A stretch of DNA of 64,000 nucleotides from assembly GCA_028564705.1 (NCBI GenBank), contig JAPXFQ010002912.1:2225001-2289000 (forward strand), written 5' to 3'. Made by a program: the position numbers and the translations under genes. This DNA comes from Apricaphanius iberus (taxonomy: Eukaryota > Chordata > Actinopteri > Cyprinodontiformes > Aphaniidae). Below the pieces are notes generated by a model. The model saw only the letters and a list, made by a program, of their open reading frames with translations, made no database searches and had not been told where the DNA came from. The number at the start of each line of letters is the position of its first letter. Within the stretch, counting starts at the first letter, position 1. Shown here piece by piece: positions 36,110 through 48,017 of this stretch.

Positions 36110-37349
36110 AACCACTCCAATTTGGGTAGCTGTCCTACAGAACACTAATTGTTCTATTTTCTATTGCTGCACATTAATATTTCCAAACAGCTGAATTAGT
36201 TGTTGTTGTAAGGGAAATGTAATAAAAGCCTTTTTACAGCCAGCTAATTGGTGGTATTGGTGGTAAAAGGATTTTAACCAGGAGAATACTGATAGAAAAC
36301 TGTTGGAGTTTTCAAACAAGAAACTACTCCATGGCTAGATGACTGAATAAGTCATCAGAGGAGACTAGAATGGATATATATTTTTATTTTTCCAACACAA
36401 ACCATTTGCCATTTTCGGTAAAGTGAGCCTCTCTATGCCTTCTTCCTATTGCTTGCGAAGGCTTCTGAATGTGTTCACGTTGTGTGGGTGGATTAGCGTA
36501 GGTGTGTATGAGTGTTATTCACCTACAGGGCCGGACTTGTACCTGCATTCCCCTTCTTCTGTCAAACCCCTTTAACCTCAGCAAGTGAAAGAAAATACTT
36601 TGTGTCTGAAAGACGGCTAGGAACAACAAATGTGGTTTTGTGTTTCTGTACAAGTTGTCTCAATCAAAACTGAAAACAGTAATCAGAGTTCAGGATTTTT
36701 TTTTTTCGTTTGTACTTGGTTGCCATGAGAGCTACTAGTTACCATAGAGACGGTGCGATTGGTATAAGTAATCTAAAACGTGTTTGTGTGTATGTACACA
36801 GGGCTGCATTTTCTTGAAAAGATTCCAGATCCTCTGTATGTGAGATTTCTTTGCTTATCGCCTTCTCTGTCACCTCTCCAAATGGACAGATTGTCTCACA
36901 TCCCATCACCAGATGGTTGGACACTGCAGGAGCATATACCTCATATATCTCCCACCTATATGCATCCAGAACTTCAGCTAGTTTAGCTTAGTGCTCACAT
37001 GTTTTCCCAACCAGAGACGAACAATGTCTGCATGATGCAGTAAGTCTACAGAGAAGTCAGAGGTAGCTTGTGTTGACATGTACATGGGTAGACTGCAGTG
37101 TGCCAGCTACCTTAGCTGGAGTTTCACTTTCTGTTGTCTCATCATGTGGGAGATGTCAGGAGAGAATATGTGTGACCCCATGGATGAACCCTTAACCAGT
37201 GATTGGAAGTTGTTCTGTACAGGTGGACTGCAACTGTACATATGGTTGTTAATTCTGACATCAACTACAGGGCTAGAGTTAACAAACTCACTTAAAAACA
37301 GGTGAACTGCACAAAAATATATTTTCCAATAACTCCAAGTTAGGGACAG

Positions 37350-37899
37350 TAGGGATGTGAATCTTAGAACTGATGATTCGATTCAATTCCGATTCATGGA
37401 GTGATAATTCGTTTCTGAATCGAGAATCCATTCAGAATTGATTCTGGATTTAGAATCAATACTATTAGTAAAAAAAAGGTTCCAATTTGTAGAGCTGAGA
37501 CAATATGCTTTTCTCCCGATTAAATTCTTTTAATTTTTTTCTTCAATATTGCATATTTTTAATTCACTATAGTATTGAAAATATATAAAAATTTTCTGAT
37601 TATTCTACTTCCCACATCTTAAACCTTTACAACAGAATGAATGAAAAGTAAAGACTGACTGAAGTAAACTGCTACATACTTAAATATAGCTGAGGTGGAA
37701 TATCAGGGCTGAATACCTCATATTAAAGGGAGCTTAAACTTTTTTTTCCAAGCCTGTGCTGCATGTATAAAAAATAAAGATTTCTTTTGAACATCGATTT
37801 TTTTTTTAATTTAATTTAATTTTTAAAAAAATCGATTCAAAATCGTGAAGCAACCAATCGAGATTCTTATATGAATTGATTTTTTTCCCCTTACCCCTA
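37350..37899. mobile_element. 550-bp hAT-like element with 8-bp TSD (7/8)
   Basis: It starts TAGGGATGTGAATCTT and ends TTACCCCTA. The flanking 8-mers are AGGGACAG (37342-37349) and AGGGACAC (37900-37907), one mismatch. The interior is rich in GATTCGATT/AATCGATTC text at both ends, typical of this type of hAT end. No transposase ORF. Confidence 0.8.
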
Positions 37900-38213
37900 A
37901 GGGACACCTAATTACGTTTTTTGGTGAGGAAAAACATTACATATTCATAAATCAGCTGTTGTATCCAAGCGAGAAACAGTAATTCTGCACACTAAAGTTA
38001 CATAGCCATTATTTAACCAGAAAGATTAGCTTGATCAATGGACTTGGATTATTGGCTCAAGAACATTGTCAAAAATGTTTTTGCGACAATAGAGTTAATA
38101 TGAGTTGATATATTTCATGGTATAAATCTGAAAAGAAGTTCCAACTTCCAAAGCAATTTGAATGCAGAACCAAACAATTTCCCTGTAATTTTTTTATTGT
38201 GCCATTAGTTTAT

Positions 38214-38226
38214 CGCCATCTATTGG
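38214..38226 (-). promoter_or_regulatory. candidate CTCF-like motif, reverse orientation
   Basis: On the minus strand it reads CCAATAGATGGCG, which differs from CCASYAGRKGGCR at one position. Its orientation is opposite to the motif at 19666-19678. Motif evidence only. Confidence 0.3.
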
Positions 38227-39656
38227 TGGGTTATTGGTATTTTGTCATTTTGTGACAGAGCTCTAAGATTTATCAAATAGGGACAAAACAAAAACACCCA
38301 TCTATTGGACTCTATCTGGACCTTAGAAATAAACCAAGTAGAGGATAAAAGTGGAAATTGTTGATGCAACACTTTGTGTTTGTGAACCTCGCTACTTCCA
38401 ATGTGCAAAACAAACTCATAGCTTCATAATCATATTCGTGATGCTTAAAAGTTATAAACATAATTGTTATAGGGCTCGTCTAATAAATATACTTCTATTT
38501 CAAGTACACTAACTTTGAACAGATAAATTGTACACTCTATAGAGTGTTATATCATTTGTATAGATTTTGAAAGTAATGGTTCATGACGAGTAAATTTAAA
38601 CGTGTAAAGGCTATCTTTAAGTGTTGCCAGGTAGAATAGATGAGGAGTCGTGTTCTATGTTTGGTTAAGCCTACTGGATCACATAAGTAGACCCCTGTAG
38701 GGCCAAAAATAGCTGGACTGACGTCAAGCTTGGTAAGCTGACTTCCAGCTGATATGACTCAGTTAATATACACCCTTTACCTTTTCATTTGTGCACATGC
38801 TTTATATAAAGCATCACATTTCGTTTGGTGTTTATCTGGTACTGCTGTTCAGTTAAATAGATGAAATGCCCAGAAACCTTTAGGGGATGAACAAGAAATC
38901 ACAGCAATCTTCTCAGTAATTAAAATAATCTGACGTACTACAAGCTTGAAAGAACGTGGTAAAGAATGCTGTTGATCAGATAAAGGAGCATATTCACTAT
39001 CCGGAGCCATTTCCTGTCTATTGCCCCAACTTGTGTGTAACTAAGTCAAATAATAAGAACATAAAACTCTTAATGTAGTGAGATCCCATCGATTTTAAAC
39101 CAGAAATTCTCAAAAAGACTGGACCTGTGAAAGAGCACATCTTCATTAATGAGTCGTTTGTTATTGCAGGAGGAATCCTCAATTTTCAGTATTAGGGATA
39201 TATTTAGGTTTAAGATGTGTAAAAAGCTTCCAAAAAAGAAAATGTGGGCAATCTTTAAACAAGGTTGGAGTTATGATTTTCACAGGGAATGCAAAGAAGC
39301 TGTCATCAGTAATGTTAACCAAAAAACTGATGTAACATGAGATCATGTTGTCTTTAATAAGAACTATTACTGATATCCAGTTGAACTGGATTATCTAGGT
39401 TTCCACTGATCCTAATATAAAAGCCAGAATCACTACTGCCAGGCTGCTGAAGACTCCTAAATAGTTAGAATAACAAACTTAATGATTTAACAGCCCAATG
39501 CCCAACTGTAAATCAGAGAGTTTTTCTGTTATCGTTTTTAATAAAAGAGCATGGTAGACATTTAATTTTTTCCTGTGCAGAAACAAAAAAGCGATAAAAG
39601 GAGAAATACTGTTTGTATTTTAGTCTGGTTTTTTTTCAATAGCTACCTGTCTCCTC

Positions 39657-40375
39657 AAGCCTCATTTAGACCGCACTTTGCCGCGAGGCAGCAGGACGCT
39701 CAAAGTCAAGAAAGTGGCTGCTTGAAAACTAAAACCCAGCTGTTTGCTCAATTTGCACCGTTCGCCTCGCAGCGCGTCCGCGAGGTCACGGCAGTACGTC
39801 AGTAGCCCACGTCACAGGCAGGCGGGGGATTTCTCTGTTGTTAGTTATGGCTGATTATGTCGAGAAAGTGGCTTCGCTTTATTTAATTAATAAAGCAGTT
39901 GCCCGAACCGGGCTTAGCTAGCGTAAGCTAACAAGAAATATGAAATAAAGTATTAAACTGTTTACCTGGCACTCCAATATCCTCCGATATCTTCTTCCAG
40001 ATAAGGTCCGATCTCTTCCTGTCGACGACGGGTCATAAAGCTCACGGTAGTTGCAAACCGCAATGATGAGTTTGTCCTCCATGTTGAAATGAATTTTAGT
40101 GACTGGCCGATGTAGGGATAGATGACATGATCAGTGATCAGGGTCACTGGTTGGTCGCTGCCTCGCGTCGGCTGCCCCAAAGTTCAATTTTCCCAACTTC
40201 ATGCAGCAGTAGCCTTGGACGTCATGACGGATCATCAGAGCAGCACCCGCTGCTCTGACGGGCGCGATGAGCTGCTTGGCAGCTTGACGCCTGCCGGCTG
40301 CATAGGTACCATAGACTTTGTATGTAATCGAGTTGCTCTGCTGCCTCGCGGCAAAGTGCGGTCTGAATGAGGCTT
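39657..40375. mobile_element. 719-bp element with long TIRs, PIF/Harbinger-like with MADF-type ORF scrap
   Basis: The left end AAGCCTCATTTAGACCGCAC then TTTGCCGCGAGGCAGCAG is mirrored at the right end with one difference over 38 bp, so these are unusually long and well preserved inverted repeats. On the minus strand a start codon at 40083 opens MEDKLIIAVCNYRELYDP, which resembles the start of the MADF domain found in the second protein of PIF/Harbinger transposons. It is followed by TGRDRT-type text and a CCAG/GTAAAC donor near 39965. Flanking trinucleotides are TCA and TAA, so the target duplication is not clean. Non-autonomous. Confidence 0.75.
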
Positions 40376-41759
40376 AACACTTGGAGGGTTTTACATAATT
40401 GGGAATTCTCTTTTTTCTTTTTTTTTGACGAGACACAGCTTTACAAAGCTCTTGTTTAAAACAATGATAATTATTTTTTAACTGTGTAAACGGAATTCTT
40501 AAAACATATTCATTTATTCAGGATGTAGAAAGACATTTTATTATACTTTTTATAACAGAAATCTGCATTTGCATCATCACTTTCTGTGAGCTTAACCAAG
40601 TTGTTTGGAAAACGGCCTCCACATTTTACATTGTGATTTTCCCTTTTAAATTAGCAACATTCAGAATGGAAAGCCTGTTTCCATTAAGCATGATACAACT
40701 TGATTAAATAATCATAGAGAGCTTTGATGAGGCAGAAATAATCTGGCATTTTGAAATCTAATCAAAATGAGTTAAAAGTAAATGTTTTGCTTATTTTCAC
40801 AAGTGTTTCAGATCATCAAACAGATGTTAATATTGGACATAGAGTAGACGAGCTTTGTAAAGACTGAATGCAGGTTTTAAATAGGTTTTAAGGGGAAAAA
40901 GTTTTGCAAACATACTATGTCCTATGGGAAAGATTTATTTCCCCCCTTGTTTATTTATGAATCAACTGCAGTTAATCGGTAGAATCAGAATAGCACTGAA
41001 AAAGAACCCGACTGACAGCATGAAGTTGGCTAAAAGATCTTTAGCCAACTTCATGCCATCACTCAGAGCTCAAGGTGCTCTGAGTGAAAGAAATTCAAAA
41101 ACATATGAACATTACCGCATTTCTTTCCCGTGAAAGGGAATGTCTGGGCATCAGTTTGTAACATTAAATATAAGTACATGTTGGTTATGCAGCTGACTAG
41201 CTCAAACAAACACAAAATTAAGGTTTTGGATTGAAGGTCCAGGCTTGAATCGAACTGACCTGAGACAGGTTGTTTGTAATCCAACCTGCCAATTTGGTTA
41301 AATCTACAAAGAAAATTTGGTCTATCATTCCTCCAGAGAAAGACACAAGTAAAACCTTTCAGCCTAAACTGAACCATAACAAAGATTCAGTAACAATTCT
41401 CATCAATCTTTGATGGCAATTGTTTCTACCAAGGGTGGCACAGCCACAGTTGATTTTTACAGGCAAGTCCAGACTGTTTTGGATAACCTTTTTTTTCTCT
41501 CCTTTATAAAAAATTATTTTAAACTGCATTTTGCACTTACTCTGAATATTTTTGTCTGATATAAAAATTGTTCAATGATTTGAAACGAGGCGAAAAAAAG
41601 CAGAATAAATCTTTATTTTTCAGCCCTGTCCCTTATCTCTACCCTAACCCCCCAAAATGTTAATTTTTATGATAGTACTGCTGCTCAATTATTTCAACTC
41701 GGGCAACAAACGAAACAGATGAGCTTCCACTCCTTGCGAGCACGAGCTTGTCTCAGTTA

Positions 41760-42156
41760 AAGCTCAGTGTCTCCATAGTGATGAGCTAGAGGAGGAGGGT
41801 GAATGTAAACCTGGTGGAAAGGGAGAGCGCGGGGAAAGGGACTGTGCGTGCAGCATAGAGAGAAAGGGAGAGCTCAGGCAGAAACATGTAAGAGATGTAG
41901 CCCGGCTGCCGCAAGCTGAAGAAAGAGGAGGAGTTGTTGAGCACTGGAGATCTGCAGAGAGGAGTGCGGGTGAGAGAAAGAGAGACAAAGCCGGCGGTGA
42001 GGAGGCGAGGAGTAAAGATAGGACAGTGTGGATAAGAGAGAGAAGACAGAGGGGGAAAAAACCACTTCTCCTGCATGACAACAAAGCAGCGGTCAAGAGG
42101 AAATAAGACGAGGGAAGTGAACTCTGCTGCTCAGCTTTAATTTGAAAGGAGAAGAG
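41760..42156 (+). other. anks1b: candidate alternative non-coding first exon of anks1b
   Basis: A block of about 400 bp that is strongly purine-rich on the + strand (GAGAGAAAGG, GGAGGAGG motifs), far less AT-rich than the surrounding intron. It ends in GGAGAAGAG/GTAAGC, a strong donor at 42156/42157. ATGs inside (for example ATGAGC near 41781, ATGTAA near 41803, ATGACAACAAAG near 42075) open only very short reading frames, as in a 5' UTR. Splicing from here to the exon at 52993 would give a transcript lacking SAM1 and the first half of SAM2. The first in-frame ATG in known exons would then be at 55910, with A at -3. ANKS1B genes are known to use several promoters, but this particular one is inference. 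It could equally be a purine-rich low-complexity region with a chance donor. Confidence 0.35.
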
Positions 42157-43229
42157 GTAAGCTTGTTGGGACAAGATTGGGAAAGGGAGCTGATGTGTTA
42201 CATATCTTTAAATCTTTCTTCACTGAGGCTGAGATGATTACAGCAGACTAAACTAGTCCAGGGCACTTCATCTCCACAGCTGACTGGGCTAATTTGCTGG
42301 CTGTTCGTGCAAGTGGTGGATATGAACTTCAGTGTATATAGTATGCAGTGTTGAAGCCTAGATGGAGCTTTGATGATACCAAAATCCATCTTTGGACTCG
42401 TTTAGGCTCTTTGTCTCATGTTGGTAAATCTCAGGTTTTAATTTTTGTTCAGAATTTAGTTGAAGTGTCCTCTCAGTTATGCAATCGCCTCTTCTCATAG
42501 TGAGGAAGTGGAGCTGTTTCTGTAATTCTTTGAGTTCTTAGTCATACATATTTTAGAGTGGTGGGCCACATTTTGACATCTAAAAGATTTAATGTTCCCA
42601 GAATGTGGTAACTTTAAAAAAAACAAAAATCAAGTTTAGCTTCCAACCAGTTGCAGAATAAACCCCCCATACCAATTAGGTTACATCTACGCTTTGTTCA
42701 ATTGGTTATTCTTTTCATATTTCAGTGGACAATATGGGGTCATGTAGCATTTTTTTCACTAGTATGATAGCTGAGATATTTGACATATCTTATACAAAAT
42801 AGTTTTTAATTGAAGACAGATTTTTAATCATTAACAGTAATGATCACTACATAAAGTTCTGTGTATGGGTTAGAGGAGGATATTTAACTTAGACATCTGT
42901 CATAAAAAAAATACAATTAAAAATGTCTTATTTACAGCCTGTATGAACTTGTTTTACAAAGTTTTGAAAGTGAACAAAGCAACACTCGGTCGCAAGAGTA
43001 AAGGAAGGCAGAGTTAGACTTTTTGGGAGGTAAATGGAGGAACGGATGAGACAGGTCCCAGCAGGAGGAAGGAAGGGGAACTATTTTTCACTCATCAAGC
43101 TGTTGAGAAACACATCAGCGAGCTGAAGCAGATAATCAGCCAGATTTTTTCTTTGGATTGTGCTTGGTTAGTCATACTCTGATCTCGTTTATCAGATCTT
43201 TACTTTGTGATTCTTATAACATATTTTTA

Positions 43230-43427
43230 TTCCCAAGCCTTCTCGGCTGAGTCGGTTTAACCCCTGAGAGATCTTGTCTGTTTGTTTTTATCATTTTTAC
43301 TTGTTTTAGCTATTTTATGCTGCTGTATATTCTTAAGTATTTTATTGTCTTGTACAGCACTTTGGTTGGCGTTGTCGCTGTTTAAATGTGCTTTATAAAT
43401 AAAGGTTGATGATGATGATGATGATAG
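43230..43427 (+). mobile_element. L2-like 3' tail with (GAT)n microsatellite
   Basis: TTGTACAGCACTTTGGTTGG then TGTTTAAATGTGCTTTATAA then ATAAAGGTT followed by GATGATGATGATGATGAT is the characteristic 3' UTR end of fish L2-like LINEs with its terminal simple repeat (43407-43427). No ORF text is retained upstream. Confidence 0.75.
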
Positions 43428-45589
43428 CGAAGCCTAGAGAAACCACCTGATGGCTGATTTTATTAAATAGTGTTCGGTGTGATTTACCAAGCATGCAGAT
43501 ATTCTGGGTCTGATCCCTCAGCACTGCTGGCCTCCTTAAGCTGTTCTGATCTGACCTCATTTAGGCCTCCAAAATAAAAAAAACTTCTGGGGTTCATTTT
43601 AAGATATTTGCTCAACTGATATAAAGTGCCCCACAATATTGGTTATTTATTTTGAAACTATCAATCACAAACTCCAATGTATTTTATTGCAAGTAGTAAA
43701 CCAACACCAAGTAGTAAATCTGCACTGCAGTACATTTTCTAAGATGATTATTCTTTGTTTTTTACCCCAAAAGAAGCAGTTTTCATTTTTTCTAGATTCT
43801 TGACATTAAGGTATGAATTGTGTATCACAGCTATTGCCTCCATGACAAAAACTGATAAAATAATGTCTTATTTATCAAAAAAAAGAGTATCCTTTCAAGG
43901 CACGTAACAGAGAATCGTACAGCATAACTGCGTTTAAGTGGACAGGTGTAACAGGTATTATTGTAATGTGAAGCTAATCCTGTTAAGTTTCCCAGTAGCT
44001 CATACAGAGCAGCACCTTACCACCAACCCTTCCTGGTCAGGTAATATACATTGACATTCTTTTGCACAGATTTCATAGTTGCCAATATAACCTGTAAAAG
44101 CATTTTCTTAAAACGATTACACACCTCTGACCTTTTCCAGGAGAAATATTGCATGTACAGTATGTTTATTAATTTGCTGACCCCGACTGAAAGCTGCTGC
44201 GGAATGCATGCTACAGAACCAGCACAATGTAAATGTCACCAAAGTGGACGCTCTGTTGCCTTTCAACCTAAAATTCACCATAACAAAATGACCTACAGTA
44301 TACGAACTGACATTAAAGCCTTCAGTGGAAAATATTTTTTAGTCTATCCTGAATACTTCTGTTTTGTTTTTTTCTTTGTGGAAACTCAAGGTGGCGAAAG
44401 TCAAAAGCAGCCACTCTCCGTTAGTTTCAGACTTTTATGATTACAAAGAAGCACATGCACAGCTCTGTGCCCTAGGAGAGCTTTTTATGCTTCTCTGCTT
44501 TGTGAAAATTGGTTCCAGTGCGATGCTTTAAAGCATTTATTAACCCAGGGAAATATCATAGACCATTTCCTTCCATCTTACTGGGAATTCATGAGCTCCT
44601 CTCATGTACAGTAGGGTCTGTACATGTGTGCAAGCTTTGAGATTCCTCCTTTCAGTCAAAAATCCTGTAGCATTTGGCTGTGTTTGCACACACGATCGCT
44701 CTCATACACACAAACACACGTGATCTGTTCTTCAAGTCATAGTTACAGTTCTCGTGCTATTAATGGAGATATATCTGTCTCCATGTTGGCAGACTTATTA
44801 ACATCCAGATTTCATTGGCTGCCTCTTCTCGCAGCAGTGAAACAACCTGTCCTATTGGTTGCTGCTGCACATCATTTTTTTAAACACATTTACTCGTAAC
44901 GCCCCTCGGGTTGCTAAGAAACCTGCTGTCTCTAGTTTCCCATAAGCCATCCCCACAAGAATAATATGTATGTGTGAACTGTAAATATGTATATTTTGTT
45001 TGCTTGCTTTGTACATGCTCCGTAAGTAGCAGCTGAGGTGGAATATCAGGGCTGAAGTGTGAACATGGCTGTCATGATCTCCACCAAGCCCAGCGCTGCT
45101 TTCCTTCAGGGGGTTATATGTTGTGTCTTGGAGCCTGTGTGTGCAGTAACTTGTGCGTCCAAACAAATCGATACTAATCATTCCAGCCGAAAGCTCAGAG
45201 GAACAATAAGAAATACAGAGGGAGTGTGGCTCTGATTAAGTATTTAGGGTCAGGAAAATGTCAATGACTGGAGTGAAAAATGAGACAAGCATTGTTTCTG
45301 TAAATGCACAAACGAGTGAGATCAATGCTTTTCTACAGAAATACTAATTATATATTGGTTTATTAACTTTTCTTTTTACAGGTTTAAGAAAATTACATTA
45401 AGAATCGCTACAGTTTTTCCCCCTTTTGTTGGGAAAAAAATTGAAATGGAGTACATGTGCGTTAAGCAACAAAACAAGGCTTCCAAATTTAAACGCATGA
45501 TTTTTCAAACTTCTGTGAGACCATCATCATGGACCAGTCCATTCGGTCCACCCTAACACATGATCTTGAGATGTGGTCTGTTTGTCCTG

Positions 45590-45830
45590 AAGCTCATCTT
45601 TGGTCATTGAGGTGGGTCCTATATCTACCCTTACCTGTGCTCATGAGGGTCCAACCTCCTAAACTGTGCCCCTCACCTGTGGTCATAAGGGCATTCTGTG
45701 GAGGCATACTTTCTTAAACTCATCTTTGGTTATTAAGGTGCATCTGTTCATGTTTCCACCCTGATAACCGAACGTCACACCATCTACATTCATTTCTAAG
45801 CCTCAGCTATGGTCATGAGTGGGTTGGTCC
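45590..45830. repeat. degenerate short repeats
   Basis: GCTCATCTTTGGTCATTGAG (45591) recurs as ACTCATCTTTGGTTATTAAG (about 45718). CTGTGCTCATGAGG, CTGTGGTCATAAGG and CTATGGTCATGAGT occur at about 45637, 45677 and 45807. This looks like an old tandem or compound repeat with diverged units. The family is not recognised. Confidence 0.45.
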
Positions 45831-48017
45831 ATGTGCATTCTGACCTTCGCCTAACTCAGTGTCTGAATGCAAATAGCCAATACATGCTCTGTAGACTGGT
45901 CTTCTGGTCTGGGAGCATCTTAGTTGTTTAGGGAGGTAATATATTTTTTCCTCTGCAACCAGGAGAATATAGATAAATCAATACAACACAGGGTTTGGGT
46001 CCCCTGGTGTAACATTTCTTGGTTTGAGCAGGTGAAACCTACCCTGACAGTGGCCTTGCCAGCTGTTCTCCTTGCTAAAAAAGTCACCTTGGTGTATTTG
46101 AAGGCAGCCAAAGCAATGTAAGCAGGTCCTAAGATTGCATTCAGACAGACTTGAGCTATTTACTGATCAATACTACTACTCAGTTGTCCTGTAACGCATT
46201 TTGACCAAGGCAATTAAAGTAAGCTTAGAGCAGTGATTCTCTGATCTGCAAGGAATCAATGCAGGAATCTTCAGAGGTTTGAACCCCAGTTGCTCCATAA
46301 TGATCCAATGCTGCAGGCGTTTTTGATATCACAGTGAACTAAACTTTGCAGCAATGCAAGAAAAGGTGACCGATCATATTGCTCCATAGTGAAATCTACT
46401 AAAGATGTGGCTATCAGGTGCAGGTTTCATGGCTAAAGGGTACTGTCACCAGAATTACTAAGACAATTCTTCCAAACTTCTTTGATTAACGGGACTAAAA
46501 AAAGAGTAGACTTAAATTAAGCCAGGCAAATGAGGTGCTTTGAGGTTAAGGGAATGCAGGCAGAAAGGGAAGAGAGGCGTAAGGAAAGAAAATATGAGGG
46601 TAATGAGATGAATAGTGTAGCGACTCGGTGTAAAGTGAACAGAGACTGAGAGGGGAAAATGTTCACCCCTTCCTTCTGCCATCATTAAAACTCTGTGCTA
46701 GCTTGAGCACAAACAGCAGCAGGACGGTCAGTTCCCTCACTGCGTTTCATGCTCCAGTAAACCAACCAGCTCTAGCGTCCCCTCCACTAAGAAGAACAGA
46801 AAAGGCCTTTTGTCTTCAGCGTCCTGAGCCAGAGGTCACTGTGAATGCACCTCAAACTGACGCCTTCTGCCTAGTGCTACACTGTTCTCTTTTCAAAGTA
46901 AGCCGTCATCGTTCGATTTCCAAAGAGGTCGACGTGTTCTTATGAGTTTTCTAGTTTTTTCGAGTTTTGAAAAAAGGCTGTAAAATAAAACATTTTATTC
47001 ACAGTTGCAGCAAAACAAATCCCCCTGCCTTTAGATGGTCTGTTTTTAAATGCTGATTGCTAACTTAAATGACTTGAAGGTGGAAGAGCCCTCTTCAATA
47101 TCCAAGAATGTTTGCATTTCAGAGATTAAGAAAAATTCTGCAGTTCAATTTCAGCAGGAAAAAGTGAGAGCATGTATTTAACTGAATGCATCGAGTTTAA
47201 TCTGTTAATCAAGCGTGTTCAATCTGGGGTAGTGGGGCCACTAACGGGATTAATGCCCTGATTGATACACAAAGAAGACACACATAAGAGCTCAGCAGTA
47301 CTGTGGAAGCAAACGGTGACCCAGATGACTTCATACTACTACAGAAACTGAACCCAGTTTATCAGTGTGCACTAATTTTTATCACTGGTTCTGGTCATAC
47401 TGTACATTACTGCTCTTTGCATGCTGCTAATTCCATGCCTTCTCTGTATAATTGCAGATTTAATTACTGGATGTCTTTTATCTATAAGTGATGTCTTGGT
47501 CTGTCTCCTTATCTGGGTGTGTATCTGCAAAATAGTCAAAACCGTCAGGGTTTACCCTCCAAATGTAAATCTCTAAAGGTAAATCAGAACTGAATTGGCT
47601 AAAAGAGCTTTTACATTCTTGGATCAACCTTCAAATGGAACTAAAGATTACAAATTTGACTTCTTTAGATCAATTCACAAAACTTTTAAAAGATAGAAAA
47701 ATCAACTATCTGGGCAACATAACCGCTCTACACATTGAATTGTACAGACTTGGCATGATTGAAAGATTCTGTGTTTTTTGTTTTTTGGCAATTTTAACAT
47801 TTTAACGTGCATGCTTAATTCTCCGTTTTTTCCTTGTGTGGTGGTTTGGACCATGTCCCTCTTGGAAATGAGATTTGAAATTTCGATGACTTTTGTTTTT
47901 GTTTTTTACGTTTCCGAACCAACTTCAAGTCCAACAACTTTTATAACTGGGTGATCTTATTATTAAGTACTCCTTTAATCTGGCTTTTATGGAAAATGGT
48001 CTAAAGAAAGCAATAAG

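Noticed and set aside
41764..42174. 136-codon minus-strand ORF rich in S and L
   Set aside because: It is the antisense of a purine-rich block, so it is pyrimidine-rich and codes mostly S/L/F/P by composition. No recognisable domain.
44051..44440. 129-codon + strand ORF
   Set aside because: No homology, no splice signals of note, residue pattern like translated AT-rich intron.
44800..44940. Possible promoter with CCAAT-like (ATTGG) and X-box-like (GTTGCTAAGAAAC) motifs
   Set aside because: Short motifs only, no donor or leader-like exon next to them; not strong enough to list.
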